Assembly (NCBI GenBank): GCA_009917455.1
Contig: QZDS01000008.1
Location: 109,460 to 173,459 of the forward strand
Direction: 5' to 3'
Length of the DNA stretch: 64,000 nucleotides
Origin: a bacterium 1xD8-48
GTDB lineage: Bacteria > Bacillota > Clostridia > Lachnospirales > Lachnospiraceae
Part shown: in pieces, positions 52,777 through 62,087 of the stretch
How the letters are laid out: every line of letters starts with the position of its first letter
Numbering within the stretch: the stretch's first letter is position 1
Notes under the pieces: model-generated
The model's database searches: none
What the model saw: only the letters and a program-made list of their open reading frames with translations
Told to the model about the DNA's origin: nothing
Program-made: the position numbers and the translations under genes

Positions 52777-54021
52777 ATTAATGTAATTGGCTTTAAACTT
52801 GGAGTACATAATTTTCTGGCTGTGGTAAAGACCGTAGTACCCCGACAGCATATAACTGAACGCCGCGGTCAAAAGAAAATAGGGCATTCCTTCATAGCCA
52901 AAGAGCTCAAAGCTGATGAGCAGGGAGGTGATGGGGCAGTTTGTCACGCCGCAGAAAACGGCAGTCATGCCGACCGCTGTGCACAGGGAGGGGGAGAACC
53001 CCAAAAGGTTTCCGAACAGGCAGCCGAAGGTTCCGCCGATACAGAAGGAGGGAACAATCTCGCCGCCCTTAAAACCTGCGCCTAAGGTGGCGGCGGTAAA
53101 CAGCATCTTAAGCAGAAACATTTCCCACCGCGCCTCTCCTTTCATAGCAGGCTTAATCAGGGCGATGCCGGAGCCGTTGTAGGTCTGGCTGCCCACAAGC
53201 AAGGTCAGAACAATCACAATGCAGCCGCCGGCAAAAATTCTTATGTAGGGATTGGGGAAAAATTTGTGGTAAAGGTGTTCCGACTGATGAAGCAGGATAC
53301 AGAACAAAATGCTAATCAGGGCACACAGAGCCGCCAGAGCAGTGATTTTTACCGCGGAGCCTATTGTAAAGGCGGGGATTTCCCCGAGAAGGAAAAGTTC
53401 CGCTTCCGCACCGAAACGGGTGGCAAGGCTGTGGGCAATCAGGGATGCAATCACACAGGGAACCAGGGCGGAATAGTGCATAATCCCCACACTGACTACT
53501 TCCATGGAAAAGATGGCGGCGGCCATAGGAGTTCCGAACAGGGCAGAAAAGGCCGCGCTCATACCGCACATGGTCATGATATGTTTATCCTTTTCATTAA
53601 AGCGAAACAGCTTTCCGATTTCATTTCCGATGCTTCCGCCAAGCTGCAGGGCAGCGCCTTCCCGTCCGGCGGAGCCTCCCAGCAGGTGGGTAATTAATGT
53701 GGAAACAAAAATCAGCGGCGCCATGCGGGCAGGAAGATTATCTCCTGAGTGAATTGAGGAAAGAACCAGATTGGTCCCCGAGTCCTTTTCATCGTGAAGC
53801 AGGTGGTAAGCGCCCACAATAAGAAGGCCGCCAAAGGGGAGCAGCCAGATAAGCCAGGGATATTCAGCCCGCGACGCGGTTACGTATGCCATACAAAAAT
53901 AAAACAAAGTGCCCACAGCGCCCACGACGATTCCCGAAATAATGGCGAAAATAACCCATTTGACGGAGGTTCGCGCGCGCTGTAAATTATGGTGGATTTT
54001 GTGCTTTAACCTTTCGTTCAT
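52762..54021 (-). CDS. ClC-family chloride channel/transporter
   Basis: A 419-residue membrane protein with about ten to twelve helices. The selectivity motif is HLLGGSAGREGAALQLGGSI (GREGA in place of the more common GREGP), followed by SAAFSALFGTPMAAAIFSME. The late block FKGGEIVPSFCIGGTFGCLF supplies the second ion-binding turn. No CBS domains. GREGA with no clear gating glutamate change leaves channel versus exchanger undecided. It has its own promoter. Confidence 0.92.
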   Translation of the reverse strand: MNERLKHKIHHNLQRARTSVKWVIFAIISGIVVGAVGTLFYFCMAYVTASRAEYPWLIWLLPFGGLLIVGAYHLLHDEKDSGTNLVLSSIHSGDNLPARMAPLIFVSTLITHLLGGSAGREGAALQLGGSIGNEIGKLFRFNEKDKHIMTMCGMSAAFSALFGTPMAAAIFSMEVVSVGIMHYSALVPCVIASLIAHSLATRFGAEAELFLLGEIPAFTIGSAVKITALAALCALISILFCILLHQSEHLYHKFFPNPYIRIFAGGCIVIVLTLLVGSQTYNGSGIALIKPAMKGEARWEMFLLKMLFTAATLGAGFKGGEIVPSFCIGGTFGCLFGNLLGFSPSLCTAVGMTAVFCGVTNCPITSLLISFELFGYEGMPYFLLTAAFSYMLSGYYGLYHSQKIMYSKFKANYINKKAE

Positions 54022-54053
54022 GACAGTTGCCTTTCCTGTTTTGCCGTACTCAC

Positions 54054-54082
54054 AGTATACAACTTTTCATTCTGAAAATCAA
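54054..54082 (-). promoter_or_regulatory. Promoter of the ClC gene
   Basis: On the minus strand TTGATT (54082-54077) and TATACT (54059-54054) are 17 bp apart, 33 bp before the ClC start. Confidence 0.7.
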
Positions 54083-54122
54083 TTTTGTAAAATCCGTTTC
54101 CGGGAATTTTTGATGCATTTTG

Positions 54123-54151
54123 TTGAATTTGCTTTCTTTCTGTGATAAATT
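54123..54151 (+). promoter_or_regulatory. Possible promoter of the ibrA-like operon
   Basis: TTGAAT (54123-54128), 17-bp spacer, TAAATT (54146-54151), with TG just before the -10. It lies 100 bp before the ibrA-like start. Confidence 0.45.
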
Positions 54152-54250
54152 CACTTATAGCACTAATTTCCAAAAACTGGAAATTTTACGGAAAGCGGGC
54201 TGGCAGGGCAGTGTCTGATTGCGGCGGTATCATTGGAAGGGTGATGCGTA

Positions 54251-55582
54251 TTGAAAAGAGAGTATGTGAAGCAAAATGTCTACGACGCTTTTATTGAGCG
54301 CCTGCATTTTATTTTTCAGGAATTTGATAATATTTATGTGTCCTTTTCCGGCGGAAAGGACAGCGGGCTTTTGCTGAATATGGTGCTTGACTTTCGGAGG
54401 AAATATTATCCTGATAGGATAATAGGCGTTTTCCATCAGGACTTTGAAGCGCAGTACACGGTGACAAGCGAGTATGTGGAGAGAACCTTTGAGAGGATAA
54501 AGGATGAGGTGGAGCCTTACTGGGTGTGCCTTCCCATGGCCACAAGGACGGCGCTTAGCAGCTATGAGATGTACTGGTATCCCTGGGACGATACGAAAAA
54601 AGAAGTCTGGGTGAGGCCCATGCCGGAAAAGGAATATGTTATCAATCTGGAAAATAATCCTATTACCACTTACCATTACCGGATGCATCAGGAAGACCTT
54701 GCAAAGCAGTTTGGCCGCTGGTATCGTTTAATCCACGGCAGCAAAAAGACGGTCTGCCTCCTTGGAATGCGCGCGGACGAATCTCTGCAGAGGTACAGCG
54801 GATTTTTAAATAAAAAGTACGGCTATGAGGGGGAATGCTGGATTACCAATCAGTTTAAGGGCGTCTATTGTGCGTCGCCTTTATACGACTGGTCGTCAGG
54901 GGATATCTGGCATGCAAATTATCTGTTTGATTACGATTATAATTATTTATATGATTTGTATTATATGGCAGGGCTTAAGGTTTCACAGATGCGGGTAGCA
55001 TCTCCTTTCAACGATTATTCAAAAGACGCCCTGAATCTCTACCGTGTGATTGACCCGGAAATCTGGGCAAAGCTGGTGGGAAGGGTACGGGGGGCGAATT
55101 TCGCCTGTATTTACGGTAAGACGAAAGCCATGGGCTACCGCAATATCACGCTCCCCGAGGGGCATACATGGAAATCCTTCACTCTTTTTTTGCTGGAAAC
55201 GCTTCCGGCGAGGCTCCGCAATAATTATGTAAAAAAATTTAAAACCTCCATTGAATTCTGGCATAAAACCGGCGGAGGGCTGGACGAGGAAGCCATTACA
55301 GAACTGGAGCGGCATGGATATCAAATCAAAAGAAACGGCGTTTCCAATTATACCCTGAGCAAGAAAACAAGAATTATTTTTCTTGGGGATATCCCCGACG
55401 ACACTGACGATATTAAGTCGACAAAAGACATACCAAGCTGGAAGAGGATGTGCTATTGTATCCTGAAAAACGACCATATCTGCCGTTTTATGGGGTTTGG
55501 AATGAGCAAGGAACAGAAAAAGCGAATTGATGTTATCAGAAAAGAGTACAAAAGCGTAGAGGAGATGGAATATGGAGTATAA
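54251..55582 (+). CDS. PAPS reductase-family protein, IbrA-like
   Basis: A 443-residue protein with an N-terminal adenine-nucleotide alpha-hydrolase domain: the PP-loop is VSFSGGKDSGLLLNM (about 30-44), then FHQDFEAQYT and LLGMRADESLQR. The C-terminal part (DUF3440-like, about 280-440) includes KTKAMGYRNITLPEGHTWKS and SWKRMCYCILKNDH. This is the architecture of IbrA, named in E. coli as a regulator of immunoglobulin-binding genes, and is related to DndC-type enzymes. It overlaps the ParB-like ibrB homologue by 11 bp. The true reaction is unknown. A TTG start is used. Confidence 0.85.
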   Translation: MKREYVKQNVYDAFIERLHFIFQEFDNIYVSFSGGKDSGLLLNMVLDFRRKYYPDRIIGVFHQDFEAQYTVTSEYVERTFERIKDEVEPYWVCLPMATRTALSSYEMYWYPWDDTKKEVWVRPMPEKEYVINLENNPITTYHYRMHQEDLAKQFGRWYRLIHGSKKTVCLLGMRADESLQRYSGFLNKKYGYEGECWITNQFKGVYCASPLYDWSSGDIWHANYLFDYDYNYLYDLYYMAGLKVSQMRVASPFNDYSKDALNLYRVIDPEIWAKLVGRVRGANFACIYGKTKAMGYRNITLPEGHTWKSFTLFLLETLPARLRNNYVKKFKTSIEFWHKTGGGLDEEAITELERHGYQIKRNGVSNYTLSKKTRIIFLGDIPDDTDDIKSTKDIPSWKRMCYCILKNDHICRFMGFGMSKEQKKRIDVIRKEYKSVEEMEYGV

Positions 55583-56102
55583 GAGTCCGGTTTACCAGGT
55601 GATTCCGGTTCCTATTGAAAAAATACAGCCGAATACCTATAATCCGAATACGGTGGCGCCGCCTGAGATGAAGCTGCTCTATGAGAGCATTAAAATTGAC
55701 GGTTACACAATGCCTATTGTGTGCTATTATAATAAGGAAAGCGATACTTATATTATCGTGGACGGTTTTCACCGTTACAGAATCATGAAAGAAAACGCCG
55801 ATATTTACGAGAGGGAAAAGGGGATGCTCCCTGTGACGGTGATTAACAAGTCAATTGACCAGAGAATGGCAAGTACGATTCGGCACAACAGGGCAAGGGG
55901 AAGCCATGATGTGGATTTGATGAGCAATATTGTAAAAGAGCTTCATGAGCTGGGACGGTCGGACGCCTGGATATCCAGACATCTTGGCATGGACAGGGAC
56001 GAAATTCTGCGTCTGAAGCAAATCACCGGCCTTGCGTCGCTTTTTAAGGATATTAAATTCGGCGACGCATGGCGTCCGGTGGAGGAGGAAGGCGAATGGT
56101 AA
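55572..56102 (+). CDS. ParB/sulfiredoxin-fold protein, IbrB-like
   Basis: A 176-residue protein with a ParB N-terminal-like fold (about 10-120): [45 protein letters not shown] and the nucleotide-site arginines in [13 protein letters not shown]. ParB-fold proteins bind CTP or ATP, and some act as nucleases. The pairing with an IbrA-like gene is conserved across phyla. Its stop overlaps the start of endonuclease IV, suggesting one operon. Start follows GAGGAG. Confidence 0.86.
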   Translation: MEYKSPVYQVIPVPIEKIQPNTYNPNTVAPPEMKLLYESIKIDGYTMPIVCYYNKESDTYIIVDGFHRYRIMKENADIYEREKGMLPVTVINKSIDQRMASTIRHNRARGSHDVDLMSNIVKELHELGRSDAWISRHLGMDRDEILRLKQITGLASLFKDIKFGDAWRPVEEEGEW

Positions 56103-56926
56103 TCGGGACACATATGTCTGTTGCGGACGGGATTGCCCGGACGGCGGAAAATGTGGTGTGGATGGAGGCAAATACCATGCAGATTTTCAGCCGCAATCCC
56201 AGAGGCTCGGGCTATCGAACCTACAGCGATGAGGAAATAAATAAATTTCAGAAAATAAGAAAGGAAAACGGCTTCGGCCCCCTTCTGGCTCATGCGCCTT
56301 ACACCATGAACCTTGCCAGCCCGAAAGAGAAGGTGTATGAGTTTGCATGTATGGTGATTAAGGAGGATATCGCCAGGATGGATGCCCTTGGCATGGAGTA
56401 TATTGTATTCCATCCGGGAAGCCACACAGGAATCGGAGCGCAGGAAGGAATAAAGAATATCATTGCCGGTTTGAATCAGGCGATTACAGGACAGGAGAGT
56501 ATTACAGTGCTTCTGGAAACCATGTCGGGAAAGGGGACGGAAATCGGAAGGAGCTTTGAGGAACTTAAGGCGATTTACGACGGCATGGCGCATCCCGAGA
56601 GGGTAGGCGTATGCCTGGATACCTGCCATGTGTTTTCGGCGGGCTATGATATTGTTCATGACCTTGATGGTGTCCTTGCAGAGTTTGACCGTATTTTAGG
56701 GCTTCCTTTGCTGCGGGCGGTTCATTTAAATGACAGTCTTACACCTTTTGGGGCGAATAAGGACCGTCATGCAATAATCGGCGGCGGGGAAATTGGTCTG
56801 GACGCATTGCTTTCCGTGATGAAGCATCCGCTTCTTAGGGAGCTGCCTTTTTATCTGGAAACACCTCTGGACGATGCGGGGCATAAGGAGGAAATCAGGA
56901 AGCTGAGGGAACTGGCCGGAAGCTGA
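56096..56926 (+). CDS. nfo: Endonuclease IV (AP endonuclease)
   Basis: A 276-residue metal-dependent AP endonuclease of the TIM-barrel Nfo family. Metal ligands are in [41 protein letters not shown] and [12 protein letters not shown], all intact. It repairs abasic sites after glycosylases such as the OGG at 61 kb. It overlaps the IbrB-like gene by 7 bp with GGAGG upstream, so it is translated from the same message. Confidence 0.95.
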   Translation: MVIGTHMSVADGIARTAENVVWMEANTMQIFSRNPRGSGYRTYSDEEINKFQKIRKENGFGPLLAHAPYTMNLASPKEKVYEFACMVIKEDIARMDALGMEYIVFHPGSHTGIGAQEGIKNIIAGLNQAITGQESITVLLETMSGKGTEIGRSFEELKAIYDGMAHPERVGVCLDTCHVFSAGYDIVHDLDGVLAEFDRILGLPLLRAVHLNDSLTPFGANKDRHAIIGGGEIGLDALLSVMKHPLLRELPFYLETPLDDAGHKEEIRKLRELAGS

Positions 56927-57011
56927 CGGAGACGGAAAAGCGCTGCGGCGGTTGCGGAATCTGGCCGGAAACGGAAGAAGACGCAGGTCGGCGACGATAT
57001 CAGGAGGATTT

Positions 57012-58364
57012 ATGAAAAAGGATTTGACCGAAGGGAACGTGATGGGCACGATGCTGCGGTTCGCCGGGCCAATGATACTGGGAAATCTGTTACAGCAATG
57101 CTATAACATTGCGGATACCCTGATTGTGGGAAGGTATCTGGGGCCGGATGCGCTTGCGGCGGTGGGAAGCGCCTACACGCTGATGACATTTTTGACATCA
57201 ATACTGATTGGCCTTTGTATGGGAAGCGGAGCCGTGGTTTCATTTTATTACGGGAAAAAAGAGGAGTTGCAGATGAAAAAGAGTATGCTGGCCTCTTTTT
57301 TATTTATTTCTGCCGTGACACTTGCCCTGAACGGGCTTGTGTTTTTGACAATCCATCCCATTTTGCATCTTTTACAGGTGCCGGAGAGCATCTATGATTT
57401 GATGCATGAATATGTGTTTATGATTTTCTTCGGCATTGTGTTCGTGTTCCTCTATAATTATTTTGCCTATCTTCTGCGCGCCCTGGGCAATTCCGTAGTT
57501 CCGCTTTATTTTCTCGGGGCGGCGGCGGCGCTTAATATTGTTCTGGACGTGCTTTTCGTGATGGGATTTCAGATGGGAGCAGGGGGAGCGGCTCTTGCAA
57601 CCGTGATTGCCCAGGCGGTATCAGGGCTTGGAATCGGCATTTATACCTGGCTTCGGGAACCGGCGCTGCGCCCTAAGCGGGAGCATTTTGCCATTGACAG
57701 AAAAACCTCGAAAGAAGTGATGCGCAACTCGGCTGCCGCCTGTCTCCAACAGTCGGTGATGAATTTCGGCATTCTGATGATACAGGGACTGGTAAACAGC
57801 TTCGGCACCGCTGTGATGGCGGCCTTTGCGGCGGCGGTTAAGATTGATTCCTTTGCCTATATGCCGGCTCAGGAATTCGGCAACGCGTATTCCCTGTTTA
57901 TTTCCCAGAATCACGGGGCCGGGAAGGACGGGAGAATCCGGGAGGGGACGCTGAGAGCGGCGGCAGTTTCCGCTTCCTTCTGCCTTGTGATTTCCGCAGG
58001 GATTTTTGTGCTGGCGCCATATCTTATGCGGATTTTTGTGGACGCCGGAGAGCGGGAAATCATAAGAACCGGCGTGCAGTATCTGCGGATTGAAGGGGCT
58101 TTTTACTGCGGAATCGGGCTTTTGTTCCTTTTATACGGCTTTTACCGGGGGGTGGAAAAGCCGGAAATGTCGCTGGTGCTTACCGTTATTTCCCTTGGAA
58201 CGAGAGTGCTTCTCGCCTATATGCTTTCCCCTGTCTCATGGATTGGCGTTCTGGGTATCTGGTGGGCGATTCCCATCGGGTGGTTTCTGGCGGACGCTGC
58301 GGGGATTGCGTGCATGAGGAGGATTGGAGGGTATCGGATTTTGGGGAAGGACAGAGCGGTGTGA
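57012..58364 (+). CDS. MATE family efflux transporter (second)
   Basis: A 450-residue, twelve-helix exporter distinct from the copy at 39.2 kb. KKDLTEGNVMGTMLRFAGPM and LQQCYNIADTLIVGRYLGPD at the start, AACLQQSVMNFGILMIQGLV in the second half. ATG 57012 follows CAGGAGG. Unlike the first MATE gene there is no leader peptide or hidden ribosome site. Substrate unknown. Confidence 0.92.
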   Translation: MKKDLTEGNVMGTMLRFAGPMILGNLLQQCYNIADTLIVGRYLGPDALAAVGSAYTLMTFLTSILIGLCMGSGAVVSFYYGKKEELQMKKSMLASFLFISAVTLALNGLVFLTIHPILHLLQVPESIYDLMHEYVFMIFFGIVFVFLYNYFAYLLRALGNSVVPLYFLGAAAALNIVLDVLFVMGFQMGAGGAALATVIAQAVSGLGIGIYTWLREPALRPKREHFAIDRKTSKEVMRNSAAACLQQSVMNFGILMIQGLVNSFGTAVMAAFAAAVKIDSFAYMPAQEFGNAYSLFISQNHGAGKDGRIREGTLRAAAVSASFCLVISAGIFVLAPYLMRIFVDAGEREIIRTGVQYLRIEGAFYCGIGLLFLLYGFYRGVEKPEMSLVLTVISLGTRVLLAYMLSPVSWIGVLGIWWAIPIGWFLADAAGIACMRRIGGYRILGKDRAV

Positions 58365-58374
58365 GAGTATTGTG

Positions 58375-58403
58375 TTTACTTTTACGTTTGTTTCGGGTAC
58401 AAT
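58375..58403 (+). promoter_or_regulatory. Promoter of the ATPase-DUF4435 pair
   Basis: TTTACT (58375-58380), 17-bp spacer, TACAAT (58398-58403), 54 bp before the ATPase start. Confidence 0.6.
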
Positions 58404-58457
58404 ATTATAATAAAAGCATTGATTAGATGATTTGAGGCGTAAAGAAAAGGAAAAGGT

Positions 58458-59732
58458 ATGAAGCATATTGAAATAAAAGGATTATTTAACAGATTTAATT
58501 ACAGTTTTGATTTTGGCGGGCAGGAGATACAGATGCTGACCGGACCGAACGGGTTTGGGAAATCTACTATTTTAAGATGCATAAAGGCTTTTTCGGACAG
58601 CGATTTGCGATATTTTTTTACGCTGCCCTTTCAGAGTATCAGGATAGGGAATTCTGAAATAAAAGAAGAGGTTTTGATAGAGAAAAACGCCCAAAAGCAG
58701 CTGTTAATAAATGGAGAATATATCACAGAAAAAATCATGCTGGAATATAAAAGTCCGTATCCCAGAAACGGCGTTGATGGAAGGATTGATTATATGGTAA
58801 AGATATGGGATGAATCCGAACAGAATACTTCCGATTTGGGGCAGCTCGGTAAAAGTGATTATAAAAAGATACTTATAACAATGAAAGATATTGTTGGCGA
58901 TGTTTTTTTCATAGAAGAACAGAGATTGATTCAAAGGAAGCAAAATGAAAAAAACAGTTTCTATTTTGATGCGAAAGGAATGTTCAGAACAGAAAAAAAC
59001 AGCGGGGACTGGGAGAGTATCATAGAACTCATACCGGGAAAAATTAAAGGGTATCTGGACACCGTTGCAGGAGAGTATGCCAATAAAGCGAATTCTCTGG
59101 ACGCCACATACCCGCAGAGGCTTTTTGACGACAGCGACGACAGCTTTTCGGAGGAAGAATATAAACGTCAGCGGGAGCTTATGAACGAAAAACTGGATAA
59201 GCTCAAAAAATATGAAATTTCCCAGTTCGGAAAAATGGAGGCGCAATATAAAGCAAAGTACGAGAAGGCTTTGAAAATTTATTTTGAAGATTTTAATGAA
59301 AAATATAAAACTTATGAGCAGTTGATTGAAAAGCTGGACATGTTTACAGACATGGTCAACAAAAGAATTTATTTTGATGAAATCAGAATTGATAAGGATA
59401 AGGGCTGCGTGGTGGTCGATAAAGAGAACGAGAAGGATGTTCTGGATTTAAATAAGCTCTCTTCCGGGGAAAAAGAGATTATCGTTTTATTTTATAAACT
59501 GATTTTTGAAGTAAAAGAGGGTACGATGCTGCTTCTGGACGAACCGGAAATATCGCTTCATGTCGCGTGGCAGAGAATGTTTGCGGAGGATATGTATACA
59601 ATAGCCAAAAAACGCGGAATAAGGATACTGGCGGCAACGCATGCGCCGATGATTATCAACGGACACAGGGATGTACAGATAGATTTGGGAGAATTATATG
59701 GGAGAGCTTGCAAAAGACTCAATCAGGCGTGA
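58458..59732 (+). CDS. SMC/ABC-type AAA ATPase, PARIS AriA-like
   Basis: A 424-residue ATPase. Walker A MLTGPNGFGKSTIL (about 26-39), a helical insertion (about 220-300), ABC signature LNKLSSGEKEIIVL, Walker B MLLLDEPEISLH and a switch histidine in ILAATHAPMII. This is the AAA_15/AAA_21 type used by OLD, Gabija and PARIS defence systems. Its partner, overlapping by 35 bp, is a DUF4435 protein, which is the composition of PARIS (AriA + AriB). The ATPase call is secure; the PARIS assignment is inference from the pair. Confidence 0.88.
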   Translation: MKHIEIKGLFNRFNYSFDFGGQEIQMLTGPNGFGKSTILRCIKAFSDSDLRYFFTLPFQSIRIGNSEIKEEVLIEKNAQKQLLINGEYITEKIMLEYKSPYPRNGVDGRIDYMVKIWDESEQNTSDLGQLGKSDYKKILITMKDIVGDVFFIEEQRLIQRKQNEKNSFYFDAKGMFRTEKNSGDWESIIELIPGKIKGYLDTVAGEYANKANSLDATYPQRLFDDSDDSFSEEEYKRQRELMNEKLDKLKKYEISQFGKMEAQYKAKYEKALKIYFEDFNEKYKTYEQLIEKLDMFTDMVNKRIYFDEIRIDKDKGCVVVDKENEKDVLDLNKLSSGEKEIIVLFYKLIFEVKEGTMLLLDEPEISLHVAWQRMFAEDMYTIAKKRGIRILAATHAPMIINGHRDVQIDLGELYGRACKRLNQA

Positions 59733-60534
59733 GCTGGAAGATGCCGTATGTTATGATATTGATAACATGAGACTTCTTCTTGCGGAGGATTTCAGGCATA
59801 CAAAAGGATTTGTCTTTCTGGAAGGGCCGGACGACGTTAAATTTTTCAGGAGACAATTATCAGATGTGGCAATAGGGATTGAGTATTATGGAACCGGCGG
59901 AAAGCACGGAATAGAAAAAGCTCTTGCAGACGAGAGCATGAAGGATGACAGGGTAATAGGAATATGTGACAGAGATTATTCAGAGGAACAGGCGGACAGA
60001 ATGTTTTATTGTGACAAATGCTGTCTGGAGCTGATGGTGATAAGCGAAAACGAGGTGTGGCATAAATTTTGTGATTTATATTATAATGGAGAGGAAGATT
60101 ATACATCTGTTCTGTCAGGAATATTGCGGCAGCTTGCGCCTGTCAGTATGTTAAGAAAAGAGAATGCACAGAAAAATGCGGGAATAGAGGAAATTGATTT
60201 TCGCAAATTGAAGTTTGGAAAATATTTGGATGTACATAATATTGACATTTGCCAGGCATTTACTGACTGCGGCTGGAAAGGGTATTATGAGCATTGTCTG
60301 CGGCTGGCGGCAAATTTGACGGATGAAGAATTATATGAGTATACAAATGGTCACGATTTATACAAAATTTTAGGGATGATATGCGAAGGCGGAAAAGGGC
60401 CTTTAGGGGAGAAGAAAGTAAGAGATATTCTATATAAAAAATATGAAAGAAGAAATTTTGTGAGAACTGATTTGTATAATGACTTAAAACAATATCAGAA
60501 TCAGGAAGGCCGGGCATGGAAATATGTGGACTGA
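59698..60534 (+). CDS. DUF4435 Toprim-like protein, PARIS AriB-like
   Basis: A 278-residue protein with a Toprim-type start: the glutamate in FVFLEGPDDVKFFRRQ (about 39-54), a GTGGKHGIEKAL strand-loop, and the acidic pair in VIGICDRDYSEEQADRMF (about 82-99), followed by SENEVWHKF as in DUF4435. In PARIS, AriB is released from AriA on phage attack and cleaves host tRNA. Both catalytic acidic sites are present, so the enzyme looks intact. It overlaps the ATPase gene. GGGAG precedes the start. Confidence 0.82.
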   Translation: MGELAKDSIRRELEDAVCYDIDNMRLLLAEDFRHTKGFVFLEGPDDVKFFRRQLSDVAIGIEYYGTGGKHGIEKALADESMKDDRVIGICDRDYSEEQADRMFYCDKCCLELMVISENEVWHKFCDLYYNGEEDYTSVLSGILRQLAPVSMLRKENAQKNAGIEEIDFRKLKFGKYLDVHNIDICQAFTDCGWKGYYEHCLRLAANLTDEELYEYTNGHDLYKILGMICEGGKGPLGEKKVRDILYKKYERRNFVRTDLYNDLKQYQNQEGRAWKYVD

Positions 60535-60564
60535 GGCGAAGGGCTGACCGGTTGGGAGACGAAT

Positions 60565-60942
60565 ATGCTTCTGAACAATAATATTGTATTTGAAATTATT
60601 GATACGAATTTTATGAATGATGTAACTGCCTGCTGTGAAGAATCCGTTCTGAGGATGGACGAAGGCGAGCTTAGCGATTACTTTGAAGAATATGCAGATA
60701 AAGCCTGCTTAGCGGCCATTTATGACATAAATGTGGAGAATTATGATGATGAAGAAACGGATGGAGAACAGACAGTGGAGGGCCTGCTGGAAATTGCGGC
60801 GCTGATTAACGGATATGCAGATTGGGGAGATGAAGCAGAGTACATTGGAGATGCGGAGGTGATTCTGGGCTTTGCATTTTCTTTTCAGATTGATACACAG
60901 ACGAATGAAGCCGGTTTTTTTGATATTGCCTGGGAGTATTAG
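60565..60942 (+). CDS. Acidic protein of unknown function
   Basis: A 125-residue, strongly acidic protein (VENYDDEETDGEQTVEGLLE, DEAEYIGDAEVILGFAFSF) with no signal peptide, membrane helix or known motif. I do not recognise it. It sits 30 bp after the DUF4435 gene with its own GGGAG site and ends 18 bp before the OGG gene. Strong negative charge would suit a DNA mimic or a nuclease inhibitor, but that is only a guess. Confidence 0.65.
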   Translation: MLLNNNIVFEIIDTNFMNDVTACCEESVLRMDEGELSDYFEEYADKACLAAIYDINVENYDDEETDGEQTVEGLLEIAALINGYADWGDEAEYIGDAEVILGFAFSFQIDTQTNEAGFFDIAWEY

Positions 60943-60960
60943 CGTATAACGGAGAAATCT

Positions 60961-61833
60961 ATGATAACCATAACAAAAGATAATTTTTCCATAAAACAAA
61001 TCTGCGAATCGGGACAGTGCTTCCGGCTGGAGCGGCTTGATACGCCGGGGAAATGGTGTGATGCAGGCATGGAAAGCGGAACTGGCATGTCAAGGGGCAT
61101 GGGTGAAGAATATTACAGGCTTACCGCTTTTGGAAAATACCTGGAAATCGCGCAGGAGGGGAATCAGCTTTCCTTTGACTGCACACAGGAGGAATTTGAC
61201 AGCCTGTGGAAAAGCTATTTTGATTTGGAGGAGGACTACGGGAGAATCATCGCCTCTATTGACGGGGAGGATGACTATCTTTTTAATGCGGCTTCCTATG
61301 GAAGCGGAATCCGCATTCTCAGGCAGGATTTATGGGAGATGATAGTATCTTTTATTGTTTCTCAGCAGAACAATATCAAACGGATAAGAAAATGCATTTC
61401 TCTTTTGTGCCGGAGGTACGGAGAGGAAAAGGCGGCGGCTTCGGGAAAACGTTATTATGATTTTCCCACGGCAAAGGCTCTTGCCGGGGCGTCTTTTGAG
61501 GATTTATATGCCTGTAATCTGGGCTACCGCAGCCGGTATATTCATGAAACCGCCGTGAGTATTGCGGAAGGAGTCGTGGATTTGGAGTCGGTCAGGAAAA
61601 TGGACTATCCGGCGGCAAAGGCGGAGCTTATGAAGCTTTGCGGTGTGGGAATCAAGGTGGCGGAATGCATCTGTCTGTTTGCCCTGCATAAGACGGAGGC
61701 GTTTCCGGTGGATACGCATATCAATAAGGTGCTTACGGCGCAGTATCCGTCGGGATTTCCTTTCGATAGGTACAAAGGTTATGCGGGGACTTTGCAGCAG
61801 TATATCTTTTATTATGATTTGATGAACGGGTGA
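60961..61833 (+). CDS. ogg: 8-oxoguanine DNA glycosylase, OGG1 type
   Basis: A 290-residue glycosylase/lyase. The N-terminal domain starts FSIKQICESGQCFRLER, the HhH-GPD core has LCGVGIKVAECICLFALHK with the catalytic lysine of KVAEC, and the catalytic Asp follows in AFPVDTHINK. VSQQNNIKRIRK and ACNLGYRSRYI are typical of clostridial OGG. It removes 8-oxoguanine and leaves an abasic site that endonuclease IV (56.1 kb) could process. A short low-complexity insert (about 38-50, AGMESGTGMSRGMG) is unusual. Confidence 0.93.
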   Translation: MITITKDNFSIKQICESGQCFRLERLDTPGKWCDAGMESGTGMSRGMGEEYYRLTAFGKYLEIAQEGNQLSFDCTQEEFDSLWKSYFDLEEDYGRIIASIDGEDDYLFNAASYGSGIRILRQDLWEMIVSFIVSQQNNIKRIRKCISLLCRRYGEEKAAASGKRYYDFPTAKALAGASFEDLYACNLGYRSRYIHETAVSIAEGVVDLESVRKMDYPAAKAELMKLCGVGIKVAECICLFALHKTEAFPVDTHINKVLTAQYPSGFPFDRYKGYAGTLQQYIFYYDLMNG

Positions 61834-61841
61834 GGAGGAAA

Positions 61842-62087
61842 ATGAACCAACTAAAAAATGAGCCGATTCATGATAAACGAGAGTTGGAGTTTGTGGTATT
61901 CTGTATCGAAAATATAGCGCTGGCGCTTGGTGTCAGCCCGGAAAAGGTGTATATTGCGCTGTCGGAGAACAGCGATATTTTGAACGGATATATTGTTCCG
62001 TGTTATGACGCTCTGCATACTCAGGGAAAAGAGTATATTGTAGAGGATATTTTGGCGTTGATGGAGAAAAGGGGTGTGTCTGTATGA
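61842..62087 (+). CDS. DUF3791-like protein, module copy 2
   Basis: An 81-residue protein fitting DUF3791: ELEFVVFCIENIALALGVSP, VYIALSENSDILNGYIV and YDALHTQGKEYIVEDIL. It is the equivalent of the small gene at 50.4 kb. Its stop overlaps the ATG of the DUF3990 gene. ATG 61842 is just after GGAGG. Confidence 0.8.
   Translation: MNQLKNEPIHDKRELEFVVFCIENIALALGVSPEKVYIALSENSDILNGYIVPCYDALHTQGKEYIVEDILALMEKRGVSV

Noticed and set aside
53266..53697. 143-residue plus-strand frame inside the ClC gene
   Set aside because: Antisense of conserved membrane helices; low-complexity His/Gln/Gly-rich translation.
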